Below are positions 21,477 through 32,944 of a DNA stretch of 64,000 nt, piece after piece. The notes below the pieces were generated by a model. That model was not told the DNA's origin and searched no databases. It saw only the letters and a list, made by a program, of their open reading frames with translations. Position 1 is the first letter of the stretch. Every line of letters begins with the position of its first letter. A program made the position numbers and the translations under genes. This DNA is from Brachypterus glaber (lineage: Eukaryota; Arthropoda; Insecta; Coleoptera; Kateretidae): the NCBI GenBank assembly GCA_958510825.1, contig OY294051.1:33020498-33084497 (forward strand). The letters run 5' to 3'.

Positions 21477-22680
21477 TACATCTAAAAAGAATTTTTTATT
21501 TAATATTTTTGGAACCCTTTAAACCGCAGTAACAAATTTTTGCGCATGTCTTAACAATGGTAAAGGCTATCACTTCAAGTAATTTTTATTTGGTAATTTT
21601 ATCCAGGGACGTGCGAAATGGAGGGGTGTCATTTTTATGCCTAAAACCTTTTTATCCGTAAATTTTTTGACGTTTTCGTTTGGACTTTTTAAAATAATGT
21701 AAAAATACATGAATTTACATAGTACAGAATAGTAAATTTACTATCCTGGAATATGCATAATTCATGAATTTATGTAAAAGAATGTAAAATAATGTAAATT
21801 AATGTAAAAGAATGTAAAATAATGTAAAAAAATATATTTACATTGATTTACATATTTTTACATGATTTTACAATGTCGGGCTATGTTATTTTAAGACGCG
21901 CGTGCGCTTTGGATAATAACCAAGAAGGCGTCGTATCAGGAGACAGACCGTTTAATATTGTTATTGTTAGAGAGATAGCGACGCATGCTGCTAGGTTAAA
22001 GTGTTAAAAGTGTAAAAAAAAGGTAAATTTTATATTATGTACGATATTTAAATGCTTTATTTGTGGCCTAAAATTTACATTTATTATAAATTACGATCTT
22101 TATCAACCAATAAATCTTTAAAGAAAGATGTAAGAAGTTTATACTCGTATTAAGGGTGCAAATCGTTTGGTTTATTAAACCAAATGAACTTTACGCTACG
22201 ATATTTTAAAAAAGCTTTGACACAGAGACATAATTTGGAACAAACATTTTCTAAGTAGTAAATATTTTTTTTTCAAATTTCAAATCTATGCCAAATATTA
22301 CCATTCTAGACTATGTAATTTTTACCGTTCCGTTCTATGCAAAATAATACCATTATGGACTATGTAATTTTTACTGTTCCGGTCTATACAAAATAATACC
22401 ATTATGGACTATGTAATTTTTACCATTCCGGTCTATGGCAACATATTACCATTTACGGACTAAGTAATTTAATGTAATTTATTTTTACCGTGTACATCTA
22501 AAAAGTATTTTTTATTTAATATTTTTGGAACCCTATAAACCGCAGTAACGAATTTTTGCGCATGTCTTAAGAATGGTAAAGGCTATCACTTCAAGTAATT
22601 TTTATTTGGTAATTTTATCCAGGGACGTGCGAAATGGAGGGGTGTCACTTTTTTATCCGTAAATTTTTTGACGTTTTCGC
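20656..22680 (+). repeat. 1.03-kb tandem segmental duplication
   Basis: 20656-21690 and 21691-22680 are direct copies. Each carries most of element D and the same downstream C flank (AACCGCAGTAAC to TTTTTTGACGTTTTCG). The junction at about 21681-21691 joins GACGTTTTCG to a D-internal AAAATAATG, so unit 2 lacks the first 19 bases of D. The copies differ by indels in the AATGTAAA run and scattered substitutions. Confidence 0.9.
21691..22492 (+). mobile_element. Element D, copy 2 (truncated start)
   Basis: A duplicate of copy 1 made by the tandem duplication rather than by transposition. It lacks the left terminus and keeps the right terminus TTTTTACCGTG followed by TA-CATCTAAAAAG. Confidence 0.85.
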
Positions 22681-22768
22681 AATAAAATATTAATCCTTAA
22701 TTAAAAATACATAAAAAAAGGTATTCTTTATGTAACACTGTAGGGCCAATCGTTTTTGAGAAAATTAC

Positions 22769-23150
22769 AATGGAGCTCTCTACATCTAGAATTATGAAAC
22801 AAAAGACGTCTACCCTATCTCTATCTCATTTGTGCTATACTTTCCAGCCAACCAAATAAATACTGTATTTGTTTTTCATACAACAAATACAGTATTTATT
22901 TGGTTGGCCGGAAATTGTAGCACTGAGTAGAATAAGATAATTCTACTAAAATTTAGATGGCGCCAGTAATTTCTTTAATAAAAATAATATAGTTACACTT
23001 TTCGCCCGGCCAAGTAAATATTGTATTTGTTCAACAAAGAACAAATACAGAATTTGTTTGATTGGGTGGAAGTGGGAGTGTATGTATGTCTCCTATACTT
23101 TTTGGGTACAACTTTTGTGCCTGTCTAATCTAACGGGAGAAATCGCCATT
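22769..23150 (+). mobile_element. Two-hairpin element family B, copy 2
   Basis: Same ends and two stem-loops as the 7.75-kb copy, but about 30 bases shorter because the segment after the first hairpin (GCGGC...CATAGC) is lost. It sits exactly where a family C arm stops. Confidence 0.85.
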
Positions 23151-23224
23151 AAAGAGACAATTTCGCGTTCTGAGCATCAAAAATAGGAACAAAAAAATGT
23201 ACCAATAAAAATTTAAATACTGCA

Positions 23225-23410
23225 GGGTGATTCTACATTAAAAACTGCAAAAAAAATCTCGTATACATCTTGGTTCGAAAATCAGTTTTAAGAGTACTAC
23301 GGCCTCTTAAAGAGTAACGCTTTTAACGGACCGTAGCTCCCTTAAAATCGATTTGTGGATATTTGTGTATGGGAATTTTTTTCGTAGTTTTGAATGTAGA
23401 ATCTCTCTGA
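23225..23410 (+). repeat. C-like internal repeat
   Basis: GCAGGGTGATTCTACATTAA, GTAGCTCCCTTA and TGTATGGGAATTTTTTTC match the central segment of the 58.6-kb foldback (59057-59240). Here the segment stands alone with a CAGGGTG start, so that centre may itself be a nested element. Confidence 0.65.
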
Positions 23411-23782
23411 AAGTAGGTTAACTTAACAGCAAAATCTGCAAAGCTACGCACCGAGATATCTGGCCGATACGACTGTCCTTGATATATCAAGTTTCTGCTT
23501 TCTTGAGTTATCTTGTTCAAAGACCGACAGACATACAAATTGGCCTCAAAAGTCTTAAAACATCAAAAAACGTTAGGAAATAAAAAAAAATAAAAAAAAC
23601 AAATACAGACAGATAAACAGTCAGATAAACAATATTTCTACAGCAAGGTCTGAAAACGTTTAGAAGCATGGAGAAAAGTAAATAATTCGAAATAAAAATT
23701 AAAAAAAAAACATCTATTTCAGTACTTTATATTTAAAATATAAAAGTAAGAATTAAATGGTGAATTCTTAAAAACTGATATA
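23411..23782. other. Unassigned sequence
   Basis: An ACAGACAG/AAACAGTC stretch at 23606-23630 is a minor simple repeat. Nothing else is recognised. Confidence 0.4.
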
Positions 23783-25057
23783 AGGTAACTGTCCCATATA
23801 TCGGACACTTTAGAGCAATTTCGGACTTTGATGGTGTGTTAAAATTACATATGAACCTTAATAACTATAAAATATATATTTTTAGTTTTTAAATTTATTT
23901 ATATATGAAATAAACTAATTAAATATACATTCATTTTTGATAGTTTTTTTATATTAAATGAAATATAAAAAAAAAGCACGAATGTACCAAGTATCGGACA
24001 CCTTGTCCTAAATATCGGACTAGTTGTGTCCCAATTATCGGACTATGTATAATGAATAAAGAAATTTAAAAAAAATATATTTATTAATATAATGCAAATG
24101 TGTATATTTGTCATTATTTTTTATAAACTTACTTGCTGCTGGTTTTATGACAAAATATTATAAAATTTTATATTATTATTATAATGGGTGGTAATCCATT
24201 TAGGATTTTTCTTGACTAATATGTGTTTTTAAAATTAATAGGAGTATTAAAATAACGATTCCCTGAACAGAAATGAATAATTACATGAATATAATTAACT
24301 ATAGCTAAGATCTATAAAAAAAACATTGGCGATATACTTAAATTATCATCCAGATAATATTGCAAGTCCATGGACTGCATTAATTTATGGTGTCCGATAT
24401 TTAGGTCTTACAAAATTATAGGGTAGACACAAATATCGGACACATACTAAAAATGCCTAATAAACGGCTTATTTGAAAGAAAGTGCTAGTCCGATAAATG
24501 GGTAGAAAAAGCTTTATACTCTTTAGAATCATTTTATATAATATTTTTTTTTAAATATATTTCCTTTGTTTTATATTGGAAGTTAAAAGTAAATCTACAT
24601 TGTATATCGGACACCCGTCCGATATATGGAACTGCCTATATTTTATTGTCCTATTTATCGGACACCGATTTAATATAAAAATATCTTTAAAATAACATCA
24701 AAAATGGTTTAAAATGGTATAAAACTACAATATTATGAATTAAAAAGAGTTTGATAGACATTTTAACAATTACTTAGATTAAAAAAAATCATTTTACAGT
24801 TAAACGTTGGTTTACTTACTTTGCTTAGAAAAAGGATATATATTTCATGGCTGCTGACACATGACTGTTTATTTGTTATTAGGGCTTAAAAAATAAGATA
24901 TAAATGGCAAATGATACTTACGCTCTGATTCAAATATGTTCATAATTTCAAATAAAAAATATTTTTTTGATTTTATTACCTAAATATCTTGTTTTTTGTA
25001 AAAACGTGAAAAAGTGTCCGATAGTTGGGTCGTGTCCGATATTTGGGACATTTACCT
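23783..25057. mobile_element. Non-autonomous DNA transposon with TCGGACAC motifs
   Basis: The ends AGGTAACTGTCCCATATATC and (right, complement) AGGTAAATGTCCCAAATATC form a terminal repeat of about 27 bp, flanked by TA on both sides (23781-23782 and 25058-25059). Motifs of the form ATCGGACAC or its complement GTGTCCGAT recur about ten times, clustered toward both ends. Such subterminal repeats usually bind transposase. It is 1275 bp, very AT-rich and lacks a coding frame. Its design matches the element at 44980-45882. Confidence 0.85.
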
Positions 25058-25858
25058 TATGTAACAAAGTTGTGTTTAGAAGCTTTTTGAGACATCTTGT
25101 ACGAGATCTATTACATAAATATTATTGCCTGTAATAATGTATGTAAATTGGAAAAGCGATTGTTATTTTTTTATGTCAATTTTCCTGTATTTTTTTAATA
25201 CAAATTGTAACATCCAAGCATTATTACCTAACACGTAATATGATAATTGCAGATTTGCAAATGTTTATTGTTTCAGTAAAATGATATTGCTATTATGAAT
25301 CAGAATATTTATATAAATATGTTGCACCGATGTTACCGCGATGGAAAAAACAATTGATTGTGCCCAAGGTTACGTCAAAATTAAAATTTTTAAGTTAGCT
25401 TGATTTTCAAGCAGCTTCTCTCTTAACGCTGAGATAGCACCTTCAATTATTTGAGGTTATGTGACTTTTTCTAAATACAGTGATGTCAGGTTGTAAAAAC
25501 AAGTGATTGTCCCCAAGCTTATGTCACGCTCAAAATACCTGTTGTTTTCTTTAGTCAAAAAATCATGATTCCAGGTTGTTTATTTCCTAGGGTAGAAAAA
25601 TTACGTCAATGGCAGTACGGATGCCACATTCCAAAACAAACTAAACCATATTTGGTCTTGGATTTTTTTCCAGTACCTATGGGAATACTGGAAAAAAAGT
25701 TTTAAGTACATTTAATGTGGGTTACTTTATTTTTGAGTATGACAGACTACTAACAAAATAGTTCAATTTTCCACTTTTAAGTTTTCTGAAGAAATTCCTC
25801 ACAATATGCATAACCTCTTCTTTTTCATTTATGGCAAAAAATAGATATCGGTTAAATA
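25058..25858. other. Unassigned sequence
   Basis: No element or coding signal is recognised. Short TTGTGCCCAAG/TTGTCCCCAAG phrases recur at 25357 and 25507 with their surroundings (ACAATTGATTG, GTTACGTCA), a weak 150-bp internal duplication. Confidence 0.4.
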
Positions 25859-25860
25859 TA

Positions 25861-26284
25861 CACTGATGAAAAATTTTATACACAGTTAACCGTGTAGACC
25901 TGAATTGACACGGAATCGTGTTAAATTGTGTAAAAATGTGTAATTTTTTTTAAAACAGTTTTTCGTAAAATTTACACAATTTTACAAATTTTATGAAGCA
26001 GAAGTTTGCAACGTTTTTTTTGCAACGAAAATTCAAATAGTATATTAAGGTACTAGTTTCATAACGTTTTTAGCGCACGAGTACAAGTTTAGAACACAAG
26101 CCGCTTGCGGCGAGTTTTCTAAAGTACTAGTGCGCTAAAAACGTGTTATGGGATAAGTGCTTTAATATACTATTTGAATTTTCGATGCAAAAAAACGTTG
26201 CAAACTTCAGCTTGATCAGATTTTAACATGTTTCCGTGTTAGTTAAGGTCTACACGGTTGAGTGTGCAAATATCTTGTCATGTG
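25861..26284. mobile_element. Tc1/mariner-like foldback MITE (424 bp) with nested palindrome
   Basis: The ends CACTGATGAAAAATT and (right, complement) CACATGACAAGATATTTG are flanked by TA (25859-25860 and 26285-26286). Both arms then share AACCGTGTAGACCT and GAAGTTTGCAACGTTTTTT. The centre (26038-26175) is the foldback head of family A. The whole can fold into one 420-base hairpin. Confidence 0.8.
26038..26175. repeat. Stand-alone foldback head of family A
   Basis: AATAGTATATTAAGGTACTAG to CTTTAATATACTATT is a near-perfect palindrome about a GCCGCTTGCGGC centre. It matches the first 140 bases of the A copy at 17092. Here it occurs without the A body, which shows the head can move or persist alone. 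Confidence 0.85.
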
Positions 26285-27059
26285 TATTTAAATTTTTACA
26301 GACTATTTCTAGCACCATTTGGATGTTGGCTATTTTGCGAACACTTTGTATGAATACTCGTTGACACCTCAAAATGCATTTTTACCCCACTCAGAGAACA
26401 TATTTAAAGAAAACATATCATTGAAAGCTGTAATCTATTTTTACACCAAAAATATCTATTTTTAAATGTAATATATGTAATATAACCAGTCTCTATGGTC
26501 TTTAAAAGTCCAGGGGGTCTATTTATATTCTTACAATTAAATTTTAATGTCTATACGTTTACAAAGTATCACTAAAGGCAATTTCCCTAAAATGTTTACA
26601 CCCTATATTCTTTGTCGTTTGTGAGCAGTATTTCTAGTCCTTCCTACCTTCTTTTAACTTCCAGCTTGCTCACCGAAATGTCGTTAGAAAAGTTCTAATG
26701 CCCAATTCTATTTCCAAATTAATTTTTGGCTTTTTTCTTTTGGCCACTAACTTCTGTTATTCTATGATGATCTAATGTGATCGGGAATTGGGAACGTATT
26801 CAAGCCCAATGCCCTTTTTTTACTGTAACTTATGTAAGGTAAAATTATAATATCTTAGCATGCATTACACGATTTGATACCTTCCCTCAGCCATAAGATA
26901 AGCTGCCCACTTTCCCCAATCTTTAACATTCTCCTATAGCACCACATTTCAAAGGGCTCTTATTTTACGCTTATTTACGATCTCTGAATTAATTCACGAA
27001 ACAATTTTTCTATTAGGTACTTTATTAAAAAATATGGCTAAAATTTCTTCACTTGGTTT
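26285..27059. other. Unassigned sequence, slightly less AT-rich
   Basis: No reading frame, repeat or motif could be supported. Confidence 0.4.
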
Positions 27060-27590
27060 CAAACAAGGACAGTTTAATAAATCGCCGAGGCGACGGTTTA
27101 TTGCAGAAATGAACTTGACCCGATTCCTTACTTAAAAAAATGATATTTCATATTATTTCTGTCGAAATTGTATACGCACGTTCCAAAAATAGTAATAAAC
27201 TGCTGTTAATTAAACAATTTATTATTAATTTGATCTGTAGGATCAAAAGGCGCCAAGACTTTTTTTGAAATTTATATTTTTATGAAATATAAAGGTTTTA
27301 GAGTGCAATAGACTTTTTTTTGCCACGTAACTGAACTCTTCTACGGTACTTACCTTTTCTCTCAACTGCTCAAAAGTTAATCTATGTTAAATCAGGACTG
27401 GACTAATAAATTATGGATTAAGTTATTGCAGAAAGGAACTTGACCTGATTCAGTTTAAAAAAGTCATATTTAATGTTATTTTTGACGAAATCGTATATGC
27501 ACGTTCTAAAAATAGTAATAAATTATTATTAATTAAAGAAATTATAATGTTATTTTTACTGTACGGTCCTAGGAGCTGAAGTGGCCTTGG
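27060..27590 (+). repeat. Imperfect direct duplication of about 210 bp
   Basis: 27060-27265 and 27390-27590 share GAACTTGACC, GATTCNNT, ATGTTATTTNTG, GTATANGCACGTTC and AAAAATAGTAATAAA, in that order. Similarity is perhaps 75-80 percent, so this is an older event than the other tandem repeats here. Confidence 0.7.
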
Positions 27591-27658
27591 TAATAAATCG
27601 ATTACACTTGATAACTTACACATTTTGGTGTGGTATTTTGATATTTTTTTGGATTTAG

Positions 27659-27790
27659 CCCAGTCAAATAACGAGAAATTCCTATGTTCAATTGCAATAA
27701 ATGTACACGGGCTGATATTTTAAAGGGTAGTAGTAGATAGTAACAGAACACTCCTGTTAGTTTTTCACCGGGTGAATTGCGTAAAGGGTG
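27659..27790 (+). repeat. Dispersed repeat family K, copy 1
   Basis: CCAGTCAAATAACGA, CGGGCTGATATTTTAAAGGG and GTTAGTTTTTCACCGGGTGA are shared with 35281-35507. This copy lacks the roughly 95-base segment that interrupts the other. Confidence 0.75.
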
Positions 27791-28780
27791 TCCGCTATCT
27801 TGAATTTTAGGGGCGAGTGCGGTTATCTTGCTAAATATGCATCTTACGATAAAAATGTATATAACCAATTTTGTTTAGGAGAAAATTTCCAACAATTTTT
27901 GTTGGGATCATTATTTTAATATATTAATAACAATCGAGTTATAAATATTCAAATGTGGCCATGTTGGGGGTGAAATTGTTTTTTTTCGATTTTTCAGCCA
28001 ATATAATATACTATTACTATTTTCAACATTGCTGTAAATGTGATTCATTTTAAGTATATTTACATATGCGTCAAAAACCAAACCACGGAAAATACGTTTA
28101 GTCGCTTTTTAAAAGTATAAAATGTACAAATTCAGCTGGGTAAAATCGATTTTGTAATAAAACGGGGTGTCGAGATTTATTAAATCGAAGCAAATATATA
28201 TTCATTTGAAATATATATCCTGTTGGCTGTAATTAGTTTTTCAACAAATACAGTTAGTTTGAATATACTTTTTAATCAAAGAAAGTGAAAGGACTAAATT
28301 ATTCATCAAAGATTACGTTATTTGAAACTATTTATTGCTTTTTAATGATTTTAATTTTTTTAAAAAGCCTTTTAATGTTTTCATATAAAAAATTTTGACC
28401 TTCAATAAATCATACACTAGTTAAAGAAAATGTGATTTAATTAATCAAAAATTTATTTCATATGACAGCTAAACTAAGTAGACTAACTTTGGTTTCAGTA
28501 TACAGGACTATCGAACGAGATGAGAAATAAACTTTAAATTTGAAACACGTAAACAAATAACTAAAACTATCTTTTGGCATATATGTTTGATGCTTCTAGA
28601 CAGGGCTGTAGTTATGGGGGGGGGCGTCCCCCCCTCCATCTTGAAAAGTTGTATATTTCTTTATCCAAAACAACCCTGGACCCTGAGAAATATTTCGTGT
28701 ATACACTGGGGTTTTATTTTGTCTTTAAAACCGTAAGAACCTCGACACTATACGCTGTCCTTATTACCATGACGTTGAAA
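27791..28780. other. Unassigned; G/C homopolymer at 28615-28635
   Basis: TTATGGGGGGGGGCGTCCCC is a compact palindrome preceded by CAGGGCTGTAG, which resembles the complement of the CTACGGCCCTG end at 6.67 kb. The upstream AACTATCTTTTGGCATATAT phrase also occurs in the 1.3-kb MITE. These are solo fragments. Confidence 0.45.
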
Positions 28781-29449
28781 CTATGGTCTGTTTTTTCAAG
28801 CAAGATAGACAATTAAAAATCGCATAGTAAATATTTTTACAACAGGTTTGATTAGTATATGTTTGTGTGTAGAATATAGTTATGTTTTATAAAATAAATT
28901 ACGCATTATATTCGCACATCCAATATTCGAATCTGTTTTGAAAATATTTACTGTGCGATTTTTAATTTACTATCTTGCTTGAAGAAACATACCATAGCAT
29001 CCAAATTTCTATGGTCTGTTTCATCAAGCAAGAGAGTAAATTAAAAATCGCACAGTAAATATTTTTACAACAGGTTTGAATAGTATATGTTTGTGTATAG
29101 AATATAGTTATGTTTTATAAAATAAACTACGCAGTATATTCGCACATCTAATATTCGAATCTGTTTTGAAAATATTCACTGTGCGATTTTTAATTACCAT
29201 CTTGCTTGAAGAAACACACCATAGCATCCAAATTTCTATGGTCTGTTTCAAGCAAGAGAGTAAATTAAAAATGGCACAGTTAATATTTTTACAACAGGTT
29301 TGAATATTATATATTTGTGCATAGAATATAGTTATGTTTTATAAAATAAACTACGCAGTATATTCGCACATCCAATATTCGAATCTTTTTTGAAAATATT
29401 CACTGTGCGATTTTTAATTTACCATCTTGCTTGAAAAAACAGACAATAG
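28781..29449. repeat. Three tandem foldback units (228-bp period)
   Basis: Units begin CTATGGTCTGTTTCATCAAG at 28781, 29009 and 29236 and end AAACA(T/C)ACCATAG. Each unit is itself an inverted repeat: the first 60 bases (to CGCACAGTAAATATTTTT) pair with the last 60. Units are separated by CATCCAAATTT. A foldback MITE has been amplified head to tail, making a satellite seed. Divergence is a few percent. Confidence 0.9.
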
Positions 29450-29737
29450 CATCCACTTTTGATATAAAATGATGTATATTATTATTCCTAGGAAGTATTT
29501 AAAGTAAGAATTAAATTATTAATAGAATAAAATAGTTCCTACAAAGTATTTTATTAAAAAAACTATGATTTTTGTAATTTTTGTTTTTGGTTTATATTTT
29601 TTCGAGATAAACTGCTCTGGCTTAGAACAAATTAAAGTATTTGATACTAAAATAAGTCGTGTAAATATAAAATGCACTAAAACACCAATTTTGTACTTTA
29701 AACTATTGTTTTAACGCAAAAACTAACCTATTTTGTG

Positions 29738-29769
<32 letters not shown>

Positions 29770-29904
29770 TGTTACTTTACATACTTGCTAGAAATAATTA
29801 TAGTTAAATATTAAATTATATAAATAAAAACACCAAAATTTTCAATTATTCACGGGGATTAGCCCATCATTGTAGACTGACTTACGTCAAAAGTGGATGC
29901 TAGA
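29447..29904. repeat. Inverted pair TAGCATCCACTTTTGA enclosing AT-rich DNA
   Basis: TAGCATCCACTTTTGA (29447-29462) pairs with TCAAAAGTGGATGCTA (29889-29904). GCATCC is also the spacer between the units just upstream, so this may be the edge of the larger element in which the tandem units sit. Confidence 0.6.
29741..29769 (+). repeat. (AAT)n microsatellite
   Basis: Nine to ten AAT units. Confidence 0.95.
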
Positions 29905-30297
29905 AAATTGGATGCTAGTTTCAGCGTCACATTAATATACATATAGTATTATTACCAGATGCCAAACTATCGAAAAACAGTTAAATTATTCTTAGATTTT
30001 TACAGTTTCTTGTCATAAAGAAACTTTCAAATTTCAGTCCACGTTTTTCTCTATGATCTATTTCTAGACGGATGCATCTCAAATATAAAACCACTTCCGG
30101 AGCACCATGGCATTTCACCTTTTCTACTTAAAAACCCACACGGAAAAAACGATATAATTCCAATTTAATTTGGATAATTGGAAATTCATAAAGGACCCCA
30201 CTGAGGAAAATGTCTTTCTGCGTATTTGGCTCAAATTATGATCTATTGTAGTCCTTAGTTCTCTGAGCACAATCGTTTGAAAACTGGTCCTAATTGC

Positions 30298-30496
30298 ATA
30301 CACAGAAAAAAATACTGTCTTAAATAAAAAATGTGTGATTTGGATATAACGAAGAGAATATATTCTCCTTTGAAGTAAAATTGTGCTTTAAATATGAAAG
30401 GATTAGAATATGGTATGCATAAAAGAAGAATATATTCTCTTCGTTATATAGAAATCATCATATTCTTGATTTAAGACAATATTTTTCTGTATGTAT
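30298..30496. mobile_element. Foldback MITE with ACAGAAAAAAATA ends
   Basis: ATACACAGAAAAAAATACTG with TCTTAAAT at left pairs with ATTTAAGACA, ATATTTTTCTGTATGTAT at right. Inner arms share TATAACGAAGAGAATATATT. It is about 199 bp without coding potential. Confidence 0.8.
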
Positions 30497-30667
30497 ACAG
30501 GGTATCTATAAATTTGGCATACCCAAAATAGCGTAATAGTGTATAAAATTCGTGCATGATGGGAGCACTTGATTAGGTACTGCTCTAAAACTTTTAAGTA
30601 AATATTCTAAATACAAACTACCATTAAAGTTTTAATTTAAGGTATTTGAAAAAATTAACCTTCAAAA

Positions 30668-31266
30668 AAACCAAATTTTATTATCTTAACTATAACATAC
30701 TAGTATGGCTTGAAGAGTGTTGTTTAAATGACGTCATAGTTAGTTGGTAAAGTAGGACACTATTATACCAAAATCTTTTTCGAGGTTAAAAAGTTGATTG
30801 AGTTGTTTATTTTGCGATATTTGAAATTGAGAACCAAAAATGAGGTCTACAAGGAAAAAATTAGGCTTGTCCTAACTTTGCAAGAACATTTTTGCATAAA
30901 GCTTATAAATTACTTACTTTTATTTAACTCATTTATTATTATTTAAAATTATATCAGTTTAATCCGTTCTTGTACAAAAAAGTGCCTGGCAAAACAATCT
31001 TACACATATTTTTAACGTCTGGCTTACCCAAAAAAATTATATCTAACCTATTTTTTCCTCTTGTTCGAAAAAATATGATTTGGAGTGAACAGAAATATAA
31101 TAGAAAAGGATTGAAATACTTACTATGTGAGCAAACCACCTACGGTACGTGGTTACTACGAATAGTTAGTGTGACGTCATTGTTTGTTATAGTTAAGTAA
31201 TAAAATGTGTGTAGTATGCTATACTTCATACTAGTATGTTATAGTTACGATAATAAAATTTGGTTT
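30668..31266. mobile_element. Foldback element with AAACCAAATTTTATTATC ends (599 bp)
   Basis: AAACCAAATTTTATTATC plus ATAACATACTAGTATG at left pairs with its complement at 31225-31266. TGACGTCAT occurs in both arms (30730 and 31173). The loop holds two opposed open frames near 30954-31200 that lack any motif. Confidence 0.8.
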
Positions 31267-31403
31267 AAGTTTGTGCTAAAAATTAGAGCCAACGATATGT
31301 TAATACGTTAATTTTTTAATTATTCAGGAAGACTATCCACTTTAGATTTATGTTACTAAACATTCTTCTCCTACAAACTTCGGTTTTTTCCGTGTGGGTT
31401 TTT

Positions 31404-31765
31404 CTTGGTATACACCAGTCCACTTCGTTGCCATGGCCTATTTGATTCATCAAAGTGAGGTATCAAATTTCAATATAGATGTATCTACAGGACCTTTTTT
31501 TGATTTGGGTAGGTATATTTTAAGAATTCGATCGACCCAAAAACAAAAACTTTTCCAATATGTTTGGCCTAGAGTCTTAGGGCTAAGATTTAAAATAGTT
31601 TTGCAACAAAACTTTTGTTGCATTTTTACTTATTTCTTATGGGTAAACATTGCAAGGTGCTTTTTATAATATATTCACAAAACAAAGAAAAAGAAAACCA
31701 CAAAAACTGATCGTTCAAAATGGCTGTAACAGTGTTAAAGGAATTTGTTAATACCCAAGCAACAC
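31404..31765. other. Unassigned; open frame without motif
   Basis: An open frame runs 31394-31669 on the plus strand but starts within the inverted end upstream and shows no recognisable domain. Confidence 0.4.
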
Positions 31766-31890
31766 GAAGGTATATTTTTTGATCAAAAGTCCGTTTATTA
31801 TACGTAAAATCACAAAGTTTACGTATAATAAACGTTTAATAAGAGGACATTAAATGTGAAATTTTGATCAAAAAATACATTTTGATATGA
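31766..31890. repeat. Foldback with TTTTTTGATCAAAA arms
   Basis: GTATATTTTTTGATCAAAAG at left pairs with ATTTTGATCAAAAAATACAT at right. An inner stem GTTTATTATACGTAAA pairs with TTTACGTATAATAAAC around a 9-base loop. Confidence 0.8.
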
Positions 31891-31966
31891 TATAAAAAAT
31901 AATATTTCACTATAAACAATAAGTACAACATAACAAAATTATTTAAAAGATAACACAAGCCCACAA

Positions 31967-32685
31967 ACTACTGAAACCGCTAAAATCATCTACTCCATAC
32001 CACTTTCACCCCCTTCATCCAAATTCGTAATTTCGTAACCCCATAATCCCCTCACCTCGAAATACCATTACTCCATAACCTCAAAATCCCCTAACCTCAT
32101 TAAGTAGAAAAATCTGGTTCGGGAAAACAGAACAATTACGTGAAATTTTCTTGTAGAATATAGTTATGAATAAGTAACTGTATAAACCTAAAATCCCATC
32201 ACACCTCCTAACCCCTTCACTCCATAACCCCATATATTATAACCTCGTAACCCCATCATCCTATTATGTGGAGAAATCCGGTTCTCAAAATCATAAGAGT
32301 TTTGTGAGTGAAGTCATGAGTCATTATTTTTTTACCCGGACTTCTCCACAGAATAGGATAACGGGATTAAGGGGATATAGTATAGTTTCATAGTATATGG
32401 GGTTACGAAGTGAAGGGATTTTGAGGTTATGGTGTTGGGGGATTTTGGGGTTATAGAGTTACTTACCTATGACTATGTTCCACAAAAAAAACTGAAGAAT
32501 GTTTTCTGTTTTCCCAAACTAGATTTTTTTACTTAATGAGGTTACGGGGTTTGGAGGTTATGCGGCTATGGTATTATGAGGTTAGGGGATTATGGGTTTC
32601 TGGGGTTTTAGAATTAGCAATTTGGGGACAGGGGGGTGACAGTGGTATGGCATAGATGATTTTATAGGTTTCAGTAGTTTTTCGG
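31967..32685. repeat. Large inverted repeat rich in ATAACCCC-like strings
   Basis: ACTGAAACCGCTAAAATCAT at 31972 pairs with ATGATTTTATAGGTTTCAGT near 32654-32673. The arms run inward about 300 bases, including a shared AAAACAGAA...CGTGA/TATAGTTA block. The left arm carries many AACCCC/AACCTC strings and the right arm their GGGGTT/GAGGTT complements, so the arms seem to have expanded an 8-10-bp motif. It could form a strong C-rich/G-rich hairpin. Confidence 0.8.
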
Positions 32686-32944
32686 GTGTTTTTTGAGGTT
32701 ATGTCAAAATCCTGACGTGTAGGGGTTAAACGGGTTGCGGATTCAGTTTCAGCGGAAAAAAAATACATAGGAATATCATATTGGAATCCAAGACTCAGAA
32801 TTTTTTTTGTGGGCCTGTGTAATGTAACTTTTCTATAGAATTAAATTTTGTGCAATTTAAACTTTTACCTGTATCTATCAGACCGTTGTATGTCTCTACG
32901 CTTAAGGATATGATATTTTTTCAATGCAATAATTTTAAATGTCT

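Larger units (their letters stand above)
20510..22768 (+). mobile_element. Left half of a family C palindromic element, disrupted
   Basis: It begins TA-CAGGGTTATTCAGAAATAAG, as the element at 48412 does, and continues with GAGCCCTAAGGGAGC, AACCGCAGTAAC and the CCAGGGACGTGCGAAATGG motif. Element D is inserted at 20637. The stretch is then tandemly duplicated, and at 22769 the C sequence is cut by family B copy 2. The matching right arm is missing. It therefore holds at least three layers of events. Confidence 0.85.
30130..31403. mobile_element. Possible element bounded by AAACCCACACGG inverted ends
   Basis: AAAAACCCACACGGAAAAAA at 30130 pairs with TTTTTTCCGTGTGGGTTTTT at about 31384-31403. 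Two smaller foldbacks (30298-30496 and 30668-31266) lie within. The flanks show no clear duplication, so the two 22-bp ends might be independent hits of a short repeat. Confidence 0.55.
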
